This document shows positions 43,818-52,897 of a stretch of 64,000 nt of DNA, piece after piece (position 1 is the first letter of the stretch; each line of letters opens with the position of its first letter). Both the position numbers and the translations under genes were made by a program. The stretch is from positions 3,534,001 through 3,598,000 of the forward strand of contig CBDEUR010000003.1 in NCBI GenBank assembly GCA_965243345.1, given 5' to 3'. The notes under the pieces are model-generated. The model made no database searches. It saw nothing but the letters and a program-made list of their open reading frames with translations, and was not told where the DNA came from. Origin of the DNA: Bin52 sp965243345 (GTDB taxonomy: Bacteria; Pseudomonadota; Alphaproteobacteria; Thalassobaculales; Thalassobaculaceae).

Positions 43818-44813
43818 ATGGCGAAACTGGCAGCCTGGAGCATTGACCGGCGCGGTGCGGAGGGGGCGGCGCAGCCCGTGATGCCGAGGGAAGTCGAGCG
43901 CTCCTCGATCGAACTGGAGAAGGATCTCGAAGACTGGATCGTCCGCGACGCGGGGCTGATCGGGGAGGGGCTGACACTGGTCGGCCGCCAGGTACGGATC
44001 GACGATGGAATCCTCGATCTGCTGGCCCTCGACACCCAGGATCGCTGGGTGGTGATCGAGATCAAGCCCGACATGCTCCATGCGGCCGCCTTGACGCAGG
44101 CGCTCTACTACGCCTCGTCGATCGCGCGCATTGAAGCCGATGATTTCAGGGACAGGCTCGAGGACGGGCTCGGCGCACTGGGCGATGCCCGGCAGCTTTC
44201 GGCCCGGCTGAACCGGCAGCTGGCAGGCGAAGCTGACAGGCGCGAAATCGCCGTGCTGCTCGTCGGAGCCGGAATCCACCCCGGGCTCGAACGCATGACC
44301 GCATTTCTCGGGCGTTTCGGTGTTCCGATCGGCATCGTCAGCTTCGGGGTATTCCAACTCGACGGCGGCCCGCAGCTGCTGGTCCGCGAGGTCATCGACG
44401 AACAGGTCAGGCCCTCGCGGTCCTCCCGCTTCAGCGTTGACGCCGTCCGTGAACGTGCGGACCATGCCGGTGTGGGCGAACAGTTCGACCGCTTCGAGAG
44501 CATTGCAAGGAGTGCCGGCCTTGCGGTGCAGCCCCACAAGCTGTCGGTGAGGATTGCGCCTCCTTCAGACCGTACCAGAATGCTGATCTGGGCGGCGCCC
44601 GGGAGCAGTGGCGACGGCGGCCGGCTCGATCTGGAGGTCAGCCCGGAGTGCTTTGCAGAGTTCTTCCCCGGCATCGACGAACAGGAGGCGACGCACGCCC
44701 TGGGTGGCGCAAGCCGGGCGTCCCTGGGCGGCGGTGATCTCGACAGGGCTCTCGACCGGCTCGAGCGTTTCCTCAACGAGAAGGTCCGGGATCCGAACTC
44801 CGACGCGGGATAG
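43818..44813 (+). CDS. NucS-like PD-(D/E)XK endonuclease
   Basis: A 331-residue protein with a restriction-like nuclease core: LEDWIVRDAGLIGEGLTLV, Asp in RIDDGILDLLAL, and the E-x-K pair in WVVIEIKPDM. This is the DUF91/NucS layout (archaeal and actinobacterial mismatch nucleases). In NucS the nuclease part is C-terminal; here it is at the N-terminus (about 25-120), followed by roughly 200 residues of unknown fold. It might act in DNA repair or as a defence nuclease. It stands as a single gene. Confidence 0.75.
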   Translation: MAKLAAWSIDRRGAEGAAQPVMPREVERSSIELEKDLEDWIVRDAGLIGEGLTLVGRQVRIDDGILDLLALDTQDRWVVIEIKPDMLHAAALTQALYYASSIARIEADDFRDRLEDGLGALGDARQLSARLNRQLAGEADRREIAVLLVGAGIHPGLERMTAFLGRFGVPIGIVSFGVFQLDGGPQLLVREVIDEQVRPSRSSRFSVDAVRERADHAGVGEQFDRFESIARSAGLAVQPHKLSVRIAPPSDRTRMLIWAAPGSSGDGGRLDLEVSPECFAEFFPGIDEQEATHALGGASRASLGGGDLDRALDRLERFLNEKVRDPNSDAG

Positions 44814-45215
44814 CGATGGCCCCGTCTCGGGTCCGCCCCGTTTCTTCCTGCCGGCGGCCCTCGTGCCGGGGTGCCGGCCGTGCGGTCACTGCGCAGCCAA
44901 TACCCGGCATCGGCGCTTTTGAATTCGCCGGCCTTCTGCTCCCGTGCCCGCCGCACCACCTCCGGTGCAACGGGTCTGTCGTGCGAGTGCCTTCGCCAAG
45001 GCGCGGGGTGCAGCGGCGACGCACGCCGGAACCGTCATGGCAGGTCCGCCCCCGTCGCGTCCCGATGCGTCGGCCTGCACCCCGACCGGCCATCGCACCG
45101 CCCGAAACCGCATCCGGTCACACCAGCCTGTCCGGGTGCGGCGCGGCGCCACTTCGCGTATCGACAAATTCCGTCAAGTCGCTACGCTCGCCGCTCCGGC
45201 AACAGGAGTGGTGCA
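44814..45215. other. Intergenic upstream of hydantoinase gene
   Basis: About 400 bases. An open frame in the same phase as the hydantoinase gene runs through it but has no family sequence; the real start has its own ribosome site (aggag) near 45203. The stretch probably holds the promoter. Nothing else was recognised. Confidence 0.4.
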
Positions 45216-48200
45216 ATGACAGTGCAGGACAATGGCTACAGGCTCGGTTTCGACATCGGCGGAACCTTCACCGACTTTGTCCTGGTCGAACCCGCACACA
45301 GGCGGTTGCACCTGCACAAGTGCCTGACCACGCCGGATGACCCGTCTGTGGGCGCCATGGAGGGCATGGCGGAGATGCTGGAGCGTCTCGACGTCCCGTT
45401 CGGGCGCATCGAACAGATCGTGCACGGCACCACCCTGGTCACCAACGCCATCATCGAGCGGCGCGGATGCCGGCTCGGTTTCCTCACCACCCGGGGTTTC
45501 CGCGACATCCTGGAGATGGGGACGGAACAGCGCTACGACATCCACGACCTGTTCCTGCAGTACCCCGAACCACTTGCACCGCGGCGGCTGCGCCGGGAAA
45601 TCGATGAACGGATCGACAGCTCCGGGCGGATCGTGACCCCGCTCGATCCCGACCAGGCCCGCGGCGAGATCCGCGCGCTGGTCGATGAGGGCGTCGAGGC
45701 GTTCGCCGTCTGCCTGCTGCACGCCTACAAGACGCCGGACCACGAACGCGAGCTGCGCCGGCTGATTGCCGAGATCGCGCCGGGAATGCCGGTGTCACTG
45801 TCATCGGACGTGCACCCGGAACTCAGGGAATACGAGCGTTCCTCGACCACGGCCGCGAACGCCTACGTCCAGCCGCTGATGGGCGCCTATGTCGACGGCC
45901 TGGTCTCCGGTCTCGAGGCAAGCGGGTTTGCCGGGCGGTTCCACCTGATCCAGTCATCGGGCGGCCTGACCACACCGGAAACCGCCGTGGACTTCCCGGT
46001 TCGTTTCGTCGAATCCGGCCCCGCCGGCGGGGCACGCGCCACGGCCTTCGTCGGCGCCGGCATCGAGGCGCCGGACATCCTGAGTTTCGACATGGGCGGA
46101 ACAACGGCCAAGGCCTGCCTGATCCAGGAAGGCCGGCCGGACGTCACCGCCATGCTCGAGGCCGGCCGGGTCCACCGCTTCAAGCGCGGCAGCGGACTGC
46201 CGATCCATGCCCCGATCATCGACATGATCGAGATCGGGGCGGGTGGCGGTTCGATCGCCCGTCTCGACGAACTCGGCCTGCTCAAGGTCGGACCCGAGAG
46301 TGCCGGCGCCAACCCGGGTCCTGCCTGCTACGGCCAGGGCGGCGAACTGCCGACTGTCACCGACGCCAACCTGGTGCTCGGCTACCTCGACGCCGGCTTC
46401 TTCCTCGGCGGACGCATGGCGCTTGACGTGGCCGCTGCCGAACGGGCCATGGCGCGGCTCGCCGACGCGCTCGGGGTCTCGCCGCTCGAGGCGGCATGGG
46501 GCGTCTACGATCTTGTCGCCGAGAACATGGCCGGGGCCGCACGGGTTCACATCGTGGAGAAAGGCCGCGATCCACGGCGCTACGCGATGGTGGCGATGGG
46601 CGGGGCCGGCCCGGTGCATGCCGCCCGGGTCGCCCGCAAGCTGGGGATCGGCGAGATCGTGGTCCCGCCGGCATCGGGTGCCGCTTCGGCGCTCGGCATG
46701 CTGGCTTCGCCGGTGGAGTTCGAGATGTCGCGCTCCCTGCCGATGCTTCTCGAGCAGGCAGACCGCGAACAGATGGAACAGGTCTACGATGCCATGGCGG
46801 ATGCCTGCCGCCGCCGGGTTGACGACGCGGGAGGCGAGGGACCGCTCGCACTCGAGCGCCTCGCCGACATGCGTCTGCAGGGCCAGATGCACGAAATCAG
46901 CGTCCCGGTTCCGGAGGGTCCGCTCGACCCCGCGACACTGTCGGAACTCGTTGACCGGTTCCGGTCCGCCTACGAACGGCTCTACACCCATCTCTACGAC
47001 GGTGCGCGCATCGAGATCATCAACCTGCGGGTGCGCTGCACCGCCCTGACCCCCGCACTCGAGACGGCGCGCGAGGAGGTTGCCGGCGAGGTCCCGATGA
47101 TGAAGGGCCATCGACCGGTCTACGACCCTGAAATCACCGCCATGACCACCGCGGCGGTCTACGACCGCTATGCCCTGCCGTCCGGCCTCGTGGTGTCGGG
47201 CCCTGCGATCATCGAGGAACGCGAGGCGACCACCGTGGTCCCGACCGGAGCCACCGCGGTGGTCGACGATGCAGGCAACCTGCGCCTGGCCCTGCCCGGG
47301 GAGACCGCAGGCACCCTGGTGGTGGCCTCGGACATGGCGATGGAAGACGCGATCGCCCGGCTCGACGGCGACCCGATCGGCCTCGAGATCATGTGGTCGC
47401 GGCTGATCAACATTGCCGAGGAGTGCTGGCACACGGTGATCCGCACCGCCTTTTCGCTGATCATCGGCGAGGCCCAGGACTTCGCCTGCGAACTGCTCGA
47501 CGCCAAGGGCCGGCAGATCGTCCACTCGCCCCGCGCCATGCCGGTCTTCAACCTGACGCTGCCGATCGCGATCAACGCCATGATCGAGCGGTTTCCGACC
47601 CAGACCCTGGAAGAGGGCGACGTTCTGGTGACCAACGATCCGTGGCTGTGTGCGGGCCACCTGTTCGACATCGCGGTCGCGGTGCCGGTGTTTCGCCAGG
47701 GCCGGATCGTGGCCTTCGTCGGGATCGTCGGCCACGTGAGCGACATCGGTGGCACCAAGGACGATCTCAACGCCCGCGAGATCTACGACGAGGGCATCCA
47801 GATCCCGCCGATGAAACTGTTCCGGGCCGGCAAGCCCAACGAGGACCTGTTCCAGATCCTGGGCGAGAACGTTCGCAGACCCGACCAGGTGCTCGGCGAT
47901 GTTCATGCGCTTGTTGCCGCCGGCATGACCGGTGCGGTGCGCCTGCTCGAGTTCATGGACGAGTACGGGATGCACGATCTCGAGGCACTGGCCGCGGTGA
48001 TCCAGCGCCGCGCCGAGGCCGCGATGCGTCGGGCCATTGCCGCGGTGCCCGACGGTCACTACCACCACGTGGTGCAGGCCGACGGCATCGAGGAGGTGAT
48101 GACCTACCCGATCCAGGTCGACGTCCAGGGCGAGGAAATCTCGGTGAACTTCGAGGGAGCGCCGCCCCAGACCGAACGCGGCGGCAGCAACTGCACGCTC

Positions 48201-49094
48201 AGCTACACCATGGCGCACTCGACCTACCCGCTGAAATGCATCCTCACTCCCGATATTCCGGGCAATGCCGGCTGCTACCAGCCGATGTCGGTGAGCGCAC
48301 CGCCGGGCAGCATCATGAACTGCGGGAAGCCGAAGGCGGTGAATACACGTGTTCGCACCGGATGGTACGTGGCACCGAACATCTTCGGCGCCCTCGCCGA
48401 GGCGGCTCCCGGCCAGGTCCAGTCATTCACCGGGCTGCCGTCGAGCGCGCTGTTCTACGGGGTCGCAACCGACGGGCGCACCTTCAGCGACCACCTGTTC
48501 CAGGGCGGCGGCCAGGGTGCGTCGTCACATGGTGACGGCAAGTCGGCCCTGCTGTATCCGACGAGTGCCGCCAACACCTCGGTCGAGCTGTTCGAGACCC
48601 GCATGCCGGTGCTCGTGATGGAAAAGGCGCTGGTGCCCGACAGCGGCGGTCCGGGGACCCACCGCGGCGGGCTGTCCCAGCAACTGGTCACCCGCAAGCG
48701 CGACGACGATGGCCTGCGCTGCCAGGTCGGTCTCTACCCCAACGGTGTCACCACGGCGATCGACGGGCTGTTCGGCGGCGGTTCGGGGATGCTGGCCCGG
48801 GCCTGGATCTCGGGCGGCAACGGCGCGGTCCACGACATGGGGGTCGGCGGTCTCGGCTACCTCGACGTCATTGACCAGCGGGCCTCGATCAGGCTGGCCG
48901 GCGGCTCCGGGTTCGGGAACCCGATGTCGCGGGATTACGACGCGGTCCAGCAGGATCTCGATGCGGGCTACGTCACGCCCGAGGGTGCGCGCCACGACTA
49001 CGGCTGCGTGGTGCTCGGCTGCGGCACCATCGACCGCGAGGCGAGTGACCGGCTGCGCCGGTCGGTCAGTCAATCAGCTCCAGCGCCATCCTGA
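45216..49094 (+). CDS. Fused hydantoinase/oxoprolinase, HyuA-HyuB
   Basis: A 1292-residue ATP-dependent amidohydrolase with both subunits in one chain, as in eukaryotic 5-oxoprolinase. HyuA (about 1-690): LGFDIGGTFTDFVLVEP, VHGTTLVTNAIIERRG, FDMGGTTAKACLI, and the glycine-rich EIGAGGGSIARLD. HyuB (about 710-1280): IMWSRLINIAEECWHTV, LVTNDPWLCAGHLFDIAV, VGHVSDIGG, PGNAGCYQPM, and the late GSGFGNPMSRD. It starts at ATG 45216. It would open a cyclic imide or lactam with ATP. It overlaps the convergent aroM gene by 29 bases. Confidence 0.9.
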   Translation: MTVQDNGYRLGFDIGGTFTDFVLVEPAHRRLHLHKCLTTPDDPSVGAMEGMAEMLERLDVPFGRIEQIVHGTTLVTNAIIERRGCRLGFLTTRGFRDILEMGTEQRYDIHDLFLQYPEPLAPRRLRREIDERIDSSGRIVTPLDPDQARGEIRALVDEGVEAFAVCLLHAYKTPDHERELRRLIAEIAPGMPVSLSSDVHPELREYERSSTTAANAYVQPLMGAYVDGLVSGLEASGFAGRFHLIQSSGGLTTPETAVDFPVRFVESGPAGGARATAFVGAGIEAPDILSFDMGGTTAKACLIQEGRPDVTAMLEAGRVHRFKRGSGLPIHAPIIDMIEIGAGGGSIARLDELGLLKVGPESAGANPGPACYGQGGELPTVTDANLVLGYLDAGFFLGGRMALDVAAAERAMARLADALGVSPLEAAWGVYDLVAENMAGAARVHIVEKGRDPRRYAMVAMGGAGPVHAARVARKLGIGEIVVPPASGAASALGMLASPVEFEMSRSLPMLLEQADREQMEQVYDAMADACRRRVDDAGGEGPLALERLADMRLQGQMHEISVPVPEGPLDPATLSELVDRFRSAYERLYTHLYDGARIEIINLRVRCTALTPALETAREEVAGEVPMMKGHRPVYDPEITAMTTAAVYDRYALPSGLVVSGPAIIEEREATTVVPTGATAVVDDAGNLRLALPGETAGTLVVASDMAMEDAIARLDGDPIGLEIMWSRLINIAEECWHTVIRTAFSLIIGEAQDFACELLDAKGRQIVHSPRAMPVFNLTLPIAINAMIERFPTQTLEEGDVLVTNDPWLCAGHLFDIAVAVPVFRQGRIVAFVGIVGHVSDIGGTKDDLNAREIYDEGIQIPPMKLFRAGKPNEDLFQILGENVRRPDQVLGDVHALVAAGMTGAVRLLEFMDEYGMHDLEALAAVIQRRAEAAMRRAIAAVPDGHYHHVVQADGIEEVMTYPIQVDVQGEEISVNFEGAPPQTERGGSNCTLSYTMAHSTYPLKCILTPDIPGNAGCYQPMSVSAPPGSIMNCGKPKAVNTRVRTGWYVAPNIFGALAEAAPGQVQSFTGLPSSALFYGVATDGRTFSDHLFQGGGQGASSHGDGKSALLYPTSAANTSVELFETRMPVLVMEKALVPDSGGPGTHRGGLSQQLVTRKRDDDGLRCQVGLYPNGVTTAIDGLFGGGSGMLARAWISGGNGAVHDMGVGGLGYLDVIDQRASIRLAGGSGFGNPMSRDYDAVQQDLDAGYVTPEGARHDYGCVVLGCGTIDREASDRLRRSVSQSAPAPS

Positions 49095-49734
49095 CCGCGC
49101 TCGAGACCGCGAGAATGGCCGGCACGCCGGCGGCCTCGCGGGCCAGCCGCTTGGTCTCGCGGGTATAGCTGATGCAGTCGAGCACCAGCAGGTCGATTCC
49201 GGCCTTTCCGAGGTGCGATGCGGCGCTGCGGACTTCACCCGGTCCCGCGTTCGGCGAGAGCGCCGCTGCGCTGACGTCGTAACCGCGCCCGCCCCAGCGC
49301 TGGTGCGCGCCTGCGCACTGCTCGGCGATCGGCACCAGCACGCCGAGCCGGCCCGCCGGCTGGCAGGCCGCCACCGAAGCCTCGAGCGTGCGCGACGGGA
49401 ACACCGCCCTGTACCGGGCCATCCAGTCCGGGAACGCACCGGTACACATCACCATGACCACCTGGTGGCCGGCCCGGGTCAGCGCGTCGAGCTGCCGGGT
49501 GCCGTGGGTAATCACGTGGCGCTTGCCGAGTTTCACACCCGATCCGTCCGGCAGCCGGGTGAACAGCGCCTCGGCATCGCATTCTGGTTGCATCGTCTCG
49601 AGTTCGGCACGCGAGAAGCCGTCGAGTGCGCCGCGCAGGTCCAGTTCGACACCGGGTCCTGCGAGGTCCGCGACCAGGGCGGCGACCTCGGGGCGCGGGC
49701 TCTGGCCGACCACCAGCACTCCAAGTCCGGACAT
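49066..49734 (-). CDS. AroM family protein
   Basis: A 222-residue protein of the AroM family: GVLVVGQSPRPEV at the N-terminus, LGKRHVITHGTRQLDAL, VVMVMCTGAFP, and VLDCISYTRETKRLAREAAGVP near the end. The fold resembles Asp/Glu racemases, and the Cys in MCTG and DCIS could be the catalytic pair. The start is ATG 49734 with ggagg upstream. AroM-like genes are often near hydantoinases, which fits a shared pathway for cyclic amides or their products. The reaction is unproven. Confidence 0.82.
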   Translation of the reverse strand: MSGLGVLVVGQSPRPEVAALVADLAGPGVELDLRGALDGFSRAELETMQPECDAEALFTRLPDGSGVKLGKRHVITHGTRQLDALTRAGHQVVMVMCTGAFPDWMARYRAVFPSRTLEASVAACQPAGRLGVLVPIAEQCAGAHQRWGGRGYDVSAAALSPNAGPGEVRSAASHLGKAGIDLLVLDCISYTRETKRLAREAAGVPAILAVSSAVRMALELID

Positions 49735-49903
49735 GGCTTCATCCTCCCCCACTCGACGCTACACCGGCGCCAACGCCGTGAACAGGCCGCTTCCGGGAGA
49801 GCATGACGACTTCCGGCGATCCAGTCACACGGCTGACGGTGGTGGACGAGCAATTCGGCAGAGGTTGCCCTGCAAACGGGGACAGGTCGAACCGCCTGCC
49901 CGG

Positions 49904-51331
49904 TCAGGGGTCCGGGGCTGGCCCGGCTCCATGGAATTCGAGCGGCAGGCTCAACTGGGCGTTCAGCGGAGGGTGCAGGTACTCCAGCATCATGGACACG
50001 CCGAGCGCATGTTCCGGCCCGTCAAGTCTTGCACGCCAGGTTCCCTCCAGCGGAAAGCAGCGCAGGACCCTGACCGCACCCGCGTCCGTGCGCACGGGTA
50101 CGTCCCTCGCCAGCAGCACGTCATCCTCGTTCTGGAGCTGGAGAAAGTACTGCGAGTAGGTTGCCAGTATGACCTGGCGCATCGGGTTTCCGTCCCCCGG
50201 TTGCTCGCCGGCATCCACCGCGAGATCGCGCACCAGGCGTGCCACGGCGTCCAGTCGTCCAGGGTGGATGCCGTTTTCCGGCTCCTCGATGCACAGCACG
50301 CTCCCCGCCCCCGGATCCTCAGCTAGGATCGCCAGGGCAAGGAAGCGCAATGTCCCGCCGGAAATCCCGCTTGCCGGGAAATGCCGGCCGTCCTGGTCCG
50401 TGACCGACAGGCCAAGGAGCTGGCGGGCCTCGTCACGAATGATATCGACACGCATACCGGGAACCAGTTCCCGCAGTCTCGACGAGATGGTCCCGACGAC
50501 GTCGACATCGCCTGTATCCCTGCCGTCCTTTAGGCGAGCAAGGGCCGCGGCGAGGTGCGCTCCGTTGTCGGAAACGGTATCGGGGTCACGGCCCGGGCGA
50601 TCCGGACGGCGCATGGCATCCGGTTGCAGGGACAGCAGGCGCCAGCCCTGCATTTCGCGCCGCGCAGCCAGGATCGTCGGGGTCGCAACCGTCGTGCTCG
50701 TCCCGACGACCGTCCGGGGTGCGCGGCGCGCCGGCGCCCCGTGTCCGAGGCCCGTGGACCCGCCATCCTGGTGGACGACGATCCCGGCCTCGGTGCCGTT
50801 GCCCGTTTCGGTCGAAATGTAGCCCGCCCGCGAATGCCTGTCGTTGTGGACCGCCCGGTTGCGAAACCTGGACCTGGAATGCGGAAAACGGAGTCTCTTC
50901 GCGGCATCGCGCTTGCGGATCTGGCGCAGGGATTCCGAGCGGAGTTCCAGGTCCGGGACCCCGCCGCGATCGCGTGGAACACCGGTCCTTCGCCCGATTT
51001 CGACCTCGTAGCGCAGGAAGGTCGACGTGGCCGTTCCAGGGCGGGCAAAATCGTCGCAGACCTGCCGCTCCACCAGCATCTCGGCGGCAATGCGGAACGA
51101 GTGCCGGTGCACGGAACCGCTGCGGAAGAACAGGTCTTCAGGACGGCCGGGGCAAACGGCAACCGCCGCCTCGCCTATCGGCCGGTCCGCCAGCAGGGAC
51201 AGGAAACGGATGGCGTCGAACATGTTCGACTTCCCGATCCCGTTTGGTCCGGCGATGCAAGTGAGCGGGCCAAAATCGACAGCGAATTCGACCAGGTTCT
51301 TGAAACCGTCCACTTCAAGACGGGTCAGCAT
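49904..51331 (-). CDS. SMC/OLD-like AAA ATPase (AAA_21 type)
   Basis: A 475-residue ABC-class ATPase. Walker A is IAGPNGIGKSN (26-36) after the RecF-like start MLTRLEVDGFKNLVEF. The signature helix SGISGGTLRFLALA and Walker B SVLCIEEPENGIHP (near 345-357) follow, then ATYSQYF in place of the usual THSPYF. There is no TOPRIM nuclease domain, unlike OLD proteins. Such ATPases often belong to phage defence (with separate effectors), but no partner gene is adjacent. It starts at ATG 51331; the next 460 bases upstream are non-coding. Confidence 0.85.
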   Translation of the reverse strand: MLTRLEVDGFKNLVEFAVDFGPLTCIAGPNGIGKSNMFDAIRFLSLLADRPIGEAAVAVCPGRPEDLFFRSGSVHRHSFRIAAEMLVERQVCDDFARPGTATSTFLRYEVEIGRRTGVPRDRGGVPDLELRSESLRQIRKRDAAKRLRFPHSRSRFRNRAVHNDRHSRAGYISTETGNGTEAGIVVHQDGGSTGLGHGAPARRAPRTVVGTSTTVATPTILAARREMQGWRLLSLQPDAMRRPDRPGRDPDTVSDNGAHLAAALARLKDGRDTGDVDVVGTISSRLRELVPGMRVDIIRDEARQLLGLSVTDQDGRHFPASGISGGTLRFLALAILAEDPGAGSVLCIEEPENGIHPGRLDAVARLVRDLAVDAGEQPGDGNPMRQVILATYSQYFLQLQNEDDVLLARDVPVRTDAGAVRVLRCFPLEGTWRARLDGPEHALGVSMMLEYLHPPLNAQLSLPLEFHGAGPAPDP

Positions 51332-51790
51332 GACGATCTGTCCGGCCGTGTGTTGCGCGCGGCACGCCACGCCGATGGAGTACCGCCATCTCCACCGTGC
51401 ACTATGGCGGGAAGGATATCCGGATTGCAACCAGCGCCGTGTTCGCTGCTGCTGCTGCAGGGGAGCCGCCAGAAGTGGCCCGTCGACCAGGGCAACAGTG
51501 ACGGAGAGGAATGTTCCGCAGCACCTGCACTGCAGAAGGGTCTGCCGAGAACACGACCCCTGCCGCTGCCCGCATTGGCGTTGCAGTGCTGCAGGTAATC
51601 TACGGCGCGATCATGGCAGTTGCCCGCATCCGGCGGTACTGCCCCATGACAAGAAGCGGCGCCCCCGCCACTACGACGGCGCACAAAGTATCGTTCACCG
51701 TGTGAACGGTACTGACAGACGCTGCTACTACAATCGATTCATGGGAATTGCAGGGCGACAAGAAAAACGTGGCACGGAAGACGCAGGCGC
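51332..51790. other. Intergenic with an inverted repeat
   Basis: About 460 bases upstream of the ATPase gene. A short minus-strand frame at 51600-51698 (GTG start, 32 codons) was judged too weak to call. A perfect 7-base inverted repeat (cgttcac-cgt-gtgaacg, 51692-51708) could be an operator, but nothing links it to a gene. Confidence 0.4.
51692..51708. promoter_or_regulatory. Perfect inverted repeat, possible operator
   Basis: cgttcac and gtgaacg are separated by three bases. It lies 361 bases upstream of the OLD-like ATPase start and between it and the small coiled-coil gene (which ends at 51791). Symmetry fits a dimeric repressor site; function unproven. Confidence 0.3.
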
Positions 51791-52042
51791 CTACAGAAAC
51801 TTCAGGATAGCGACCGCTGCGCCAACAATGCCGATCATGGCGAGGACCAAGCGGGTTTCGCGCCGGGCTGTTTCCGTGTCCCGCTTGGCAATATCTTCGC
51901 GCAGTTGCGCGAGACCTGCATCAATTCGCGATTCCATCGCTTGCATCTCCGCTCGTACGGTATCCCGGTCAGCCTCGAGCCGGACAACGCTCCACTTCAG
52001 CTCAACCGTGCTGTCGCACCCTGCCGAGCACTCTCGCTCCAT
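51791..52042 (-). CDS. Small coiled-coil protein with C-terminal membrane anchor
   Basis: An 83-residue protein: a heptad-rich helix (VELKWSVVRLEADRDTVRAE and following MQAMESRIDAGLAQLRED) and a C-terminal hydrophobic helix LVLAMIGIVGAAVAILKFL. It resembles the C-terminal half of DUF1640/CCDC90-like proteins, which are common in alphaproteobacteria. The N-terminal part of that family is missing or diverged. The function is unknown. Confidence 0.55.
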   Translation of the reverse strand: MERECSAGCDSTVELKWSVVRLEADRDTVRAEMQAMESRIDAGLAQLREDIAKRDTETARRETRLVLAMIGIVGAAVAILKFL

Positions 52043-52346
52043 CGTTCAGATGCCTGGGCAACCGCCCGCTCCGGGCCGCCGGCTCGACCACCTGTCGCAC
52101 GCTCCGCAAGGCGACGTAACCTGGTGTCTTCGATCTCACCCATGGCGGTCTTCACGACATGGTAAGCGCAGCCTGCCATGTCAGCAGGGCGCTGTCTCCC
52201 CTCGGTCCTGTCGGCATGTCATCTCCCGGTGTTACCACGAAACACTGTGTCACTGTGTTGAGCACAAATCAGCGTTTGACAGGTGGCAAGACGTCAAGCC
52301 GGGTCACGGCCCGGCCGTGGGTAGTGTATCCGTATCAGTTCGACTT
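52043..52346. other. Intergenic, no gene recognised
   Basis: About 300 bases between the coiled-coil gene and the exported protein. A minus-strand frame (51997-52179) overlaps but has no family sequence. No promoter is clear. Confidence 0.35.
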
Positions 52347-52820
52347 TCAGCAGGAGTCCGCGTTCACACGCAGGTACTCGTCGATGAAGCGGTCCGTGTA
52401 CTGCGATACACCGGACAGGATGTAGTCGGCTGATCTGTGCGTCCCAGTGCCCCCGGTGTCCCAGGTTGCAGCGTAGCCTGTTTCGCCAGATGCCGTATCT
52501 TCCAGATGTTTATAGTATTGAATCGATATATTATGTGCTTGGCCCACTACGTTCACGTTCACGTATAGGTGCGAGAACAGTTCGTCGGCCTCGTATAGCC
52601 GCGCCGCACGAAGCCTGCTGCGTACGGCGACCAGGATCGCTTCCCTGGTCAATCCAATGTCGGCGTCCTTGTGCAGGTCTGAGACGAACAAATCCATTGG
52701 CTGGCAACTGTTCCACAGCTGGAAACGGTCGTAGTCTGTGACCTTCTCCGCCGCACCGGCTGGCACCGCGAGCACGAGAGCCAAGGCAACGGTTGGCAGG
52801 GTCAGACGGAGCATCGGCAC
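52347..52820 (-). CDS. Exported protein of unknown function
   Basis: A 157-residue protein with a signal peptide (LTLPTVALALVLAVPAGA, cleavage near AGAAE). The mature part starts DYDRFQLWNSCQPMDLFV and contains LYVNVNVVGQAHNISIQYYK. I recall similar short periplasmic proteins in alphaproteobacteria but no named family. Two Cys (in WNSCQPM and the last residue) might pair. It is divergent from the DUF433-type antitoxin gene, 77 bases between starts. Confidence 0.7.
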   Translation of the reverse strand: MPMLRLTLPTVALALVLAVPAGAAEKVTDYDRFQLWNSCQPMDLFVSDLHKDADIGLTREAILVAVRSRLRAARLYEADELFSHLYVNVNVVGQAHNISIQYYKHLEDTASGETGYAATWDTGGTGTHRSADYILSGVSQYTDRFIDEYLRVNADSC

Positions 52821-52897
52821 TCCTCCATCGCCTCTGGCCCGGTGAGCGTAGCCTTCAGGCCGACGAGGCAGAGTGGCGCGTTACGCGGGAGTGTGCA

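Noticed and set aside
45954..48218. A 754-residue open frame on the minus strand
   Set aside because: Antisense to the fused hydantoinase gene; no domain is recognisable and the composition is that of a shadow frame.
51600..51698. A 32-codon hydrophobic minus-strand frame (starts VNDTLCAVVVAG)
   Set aside because: Could be a small membrane peptide, but it has no ribosome site or known relatives that I can name, so it was not called as a gene.
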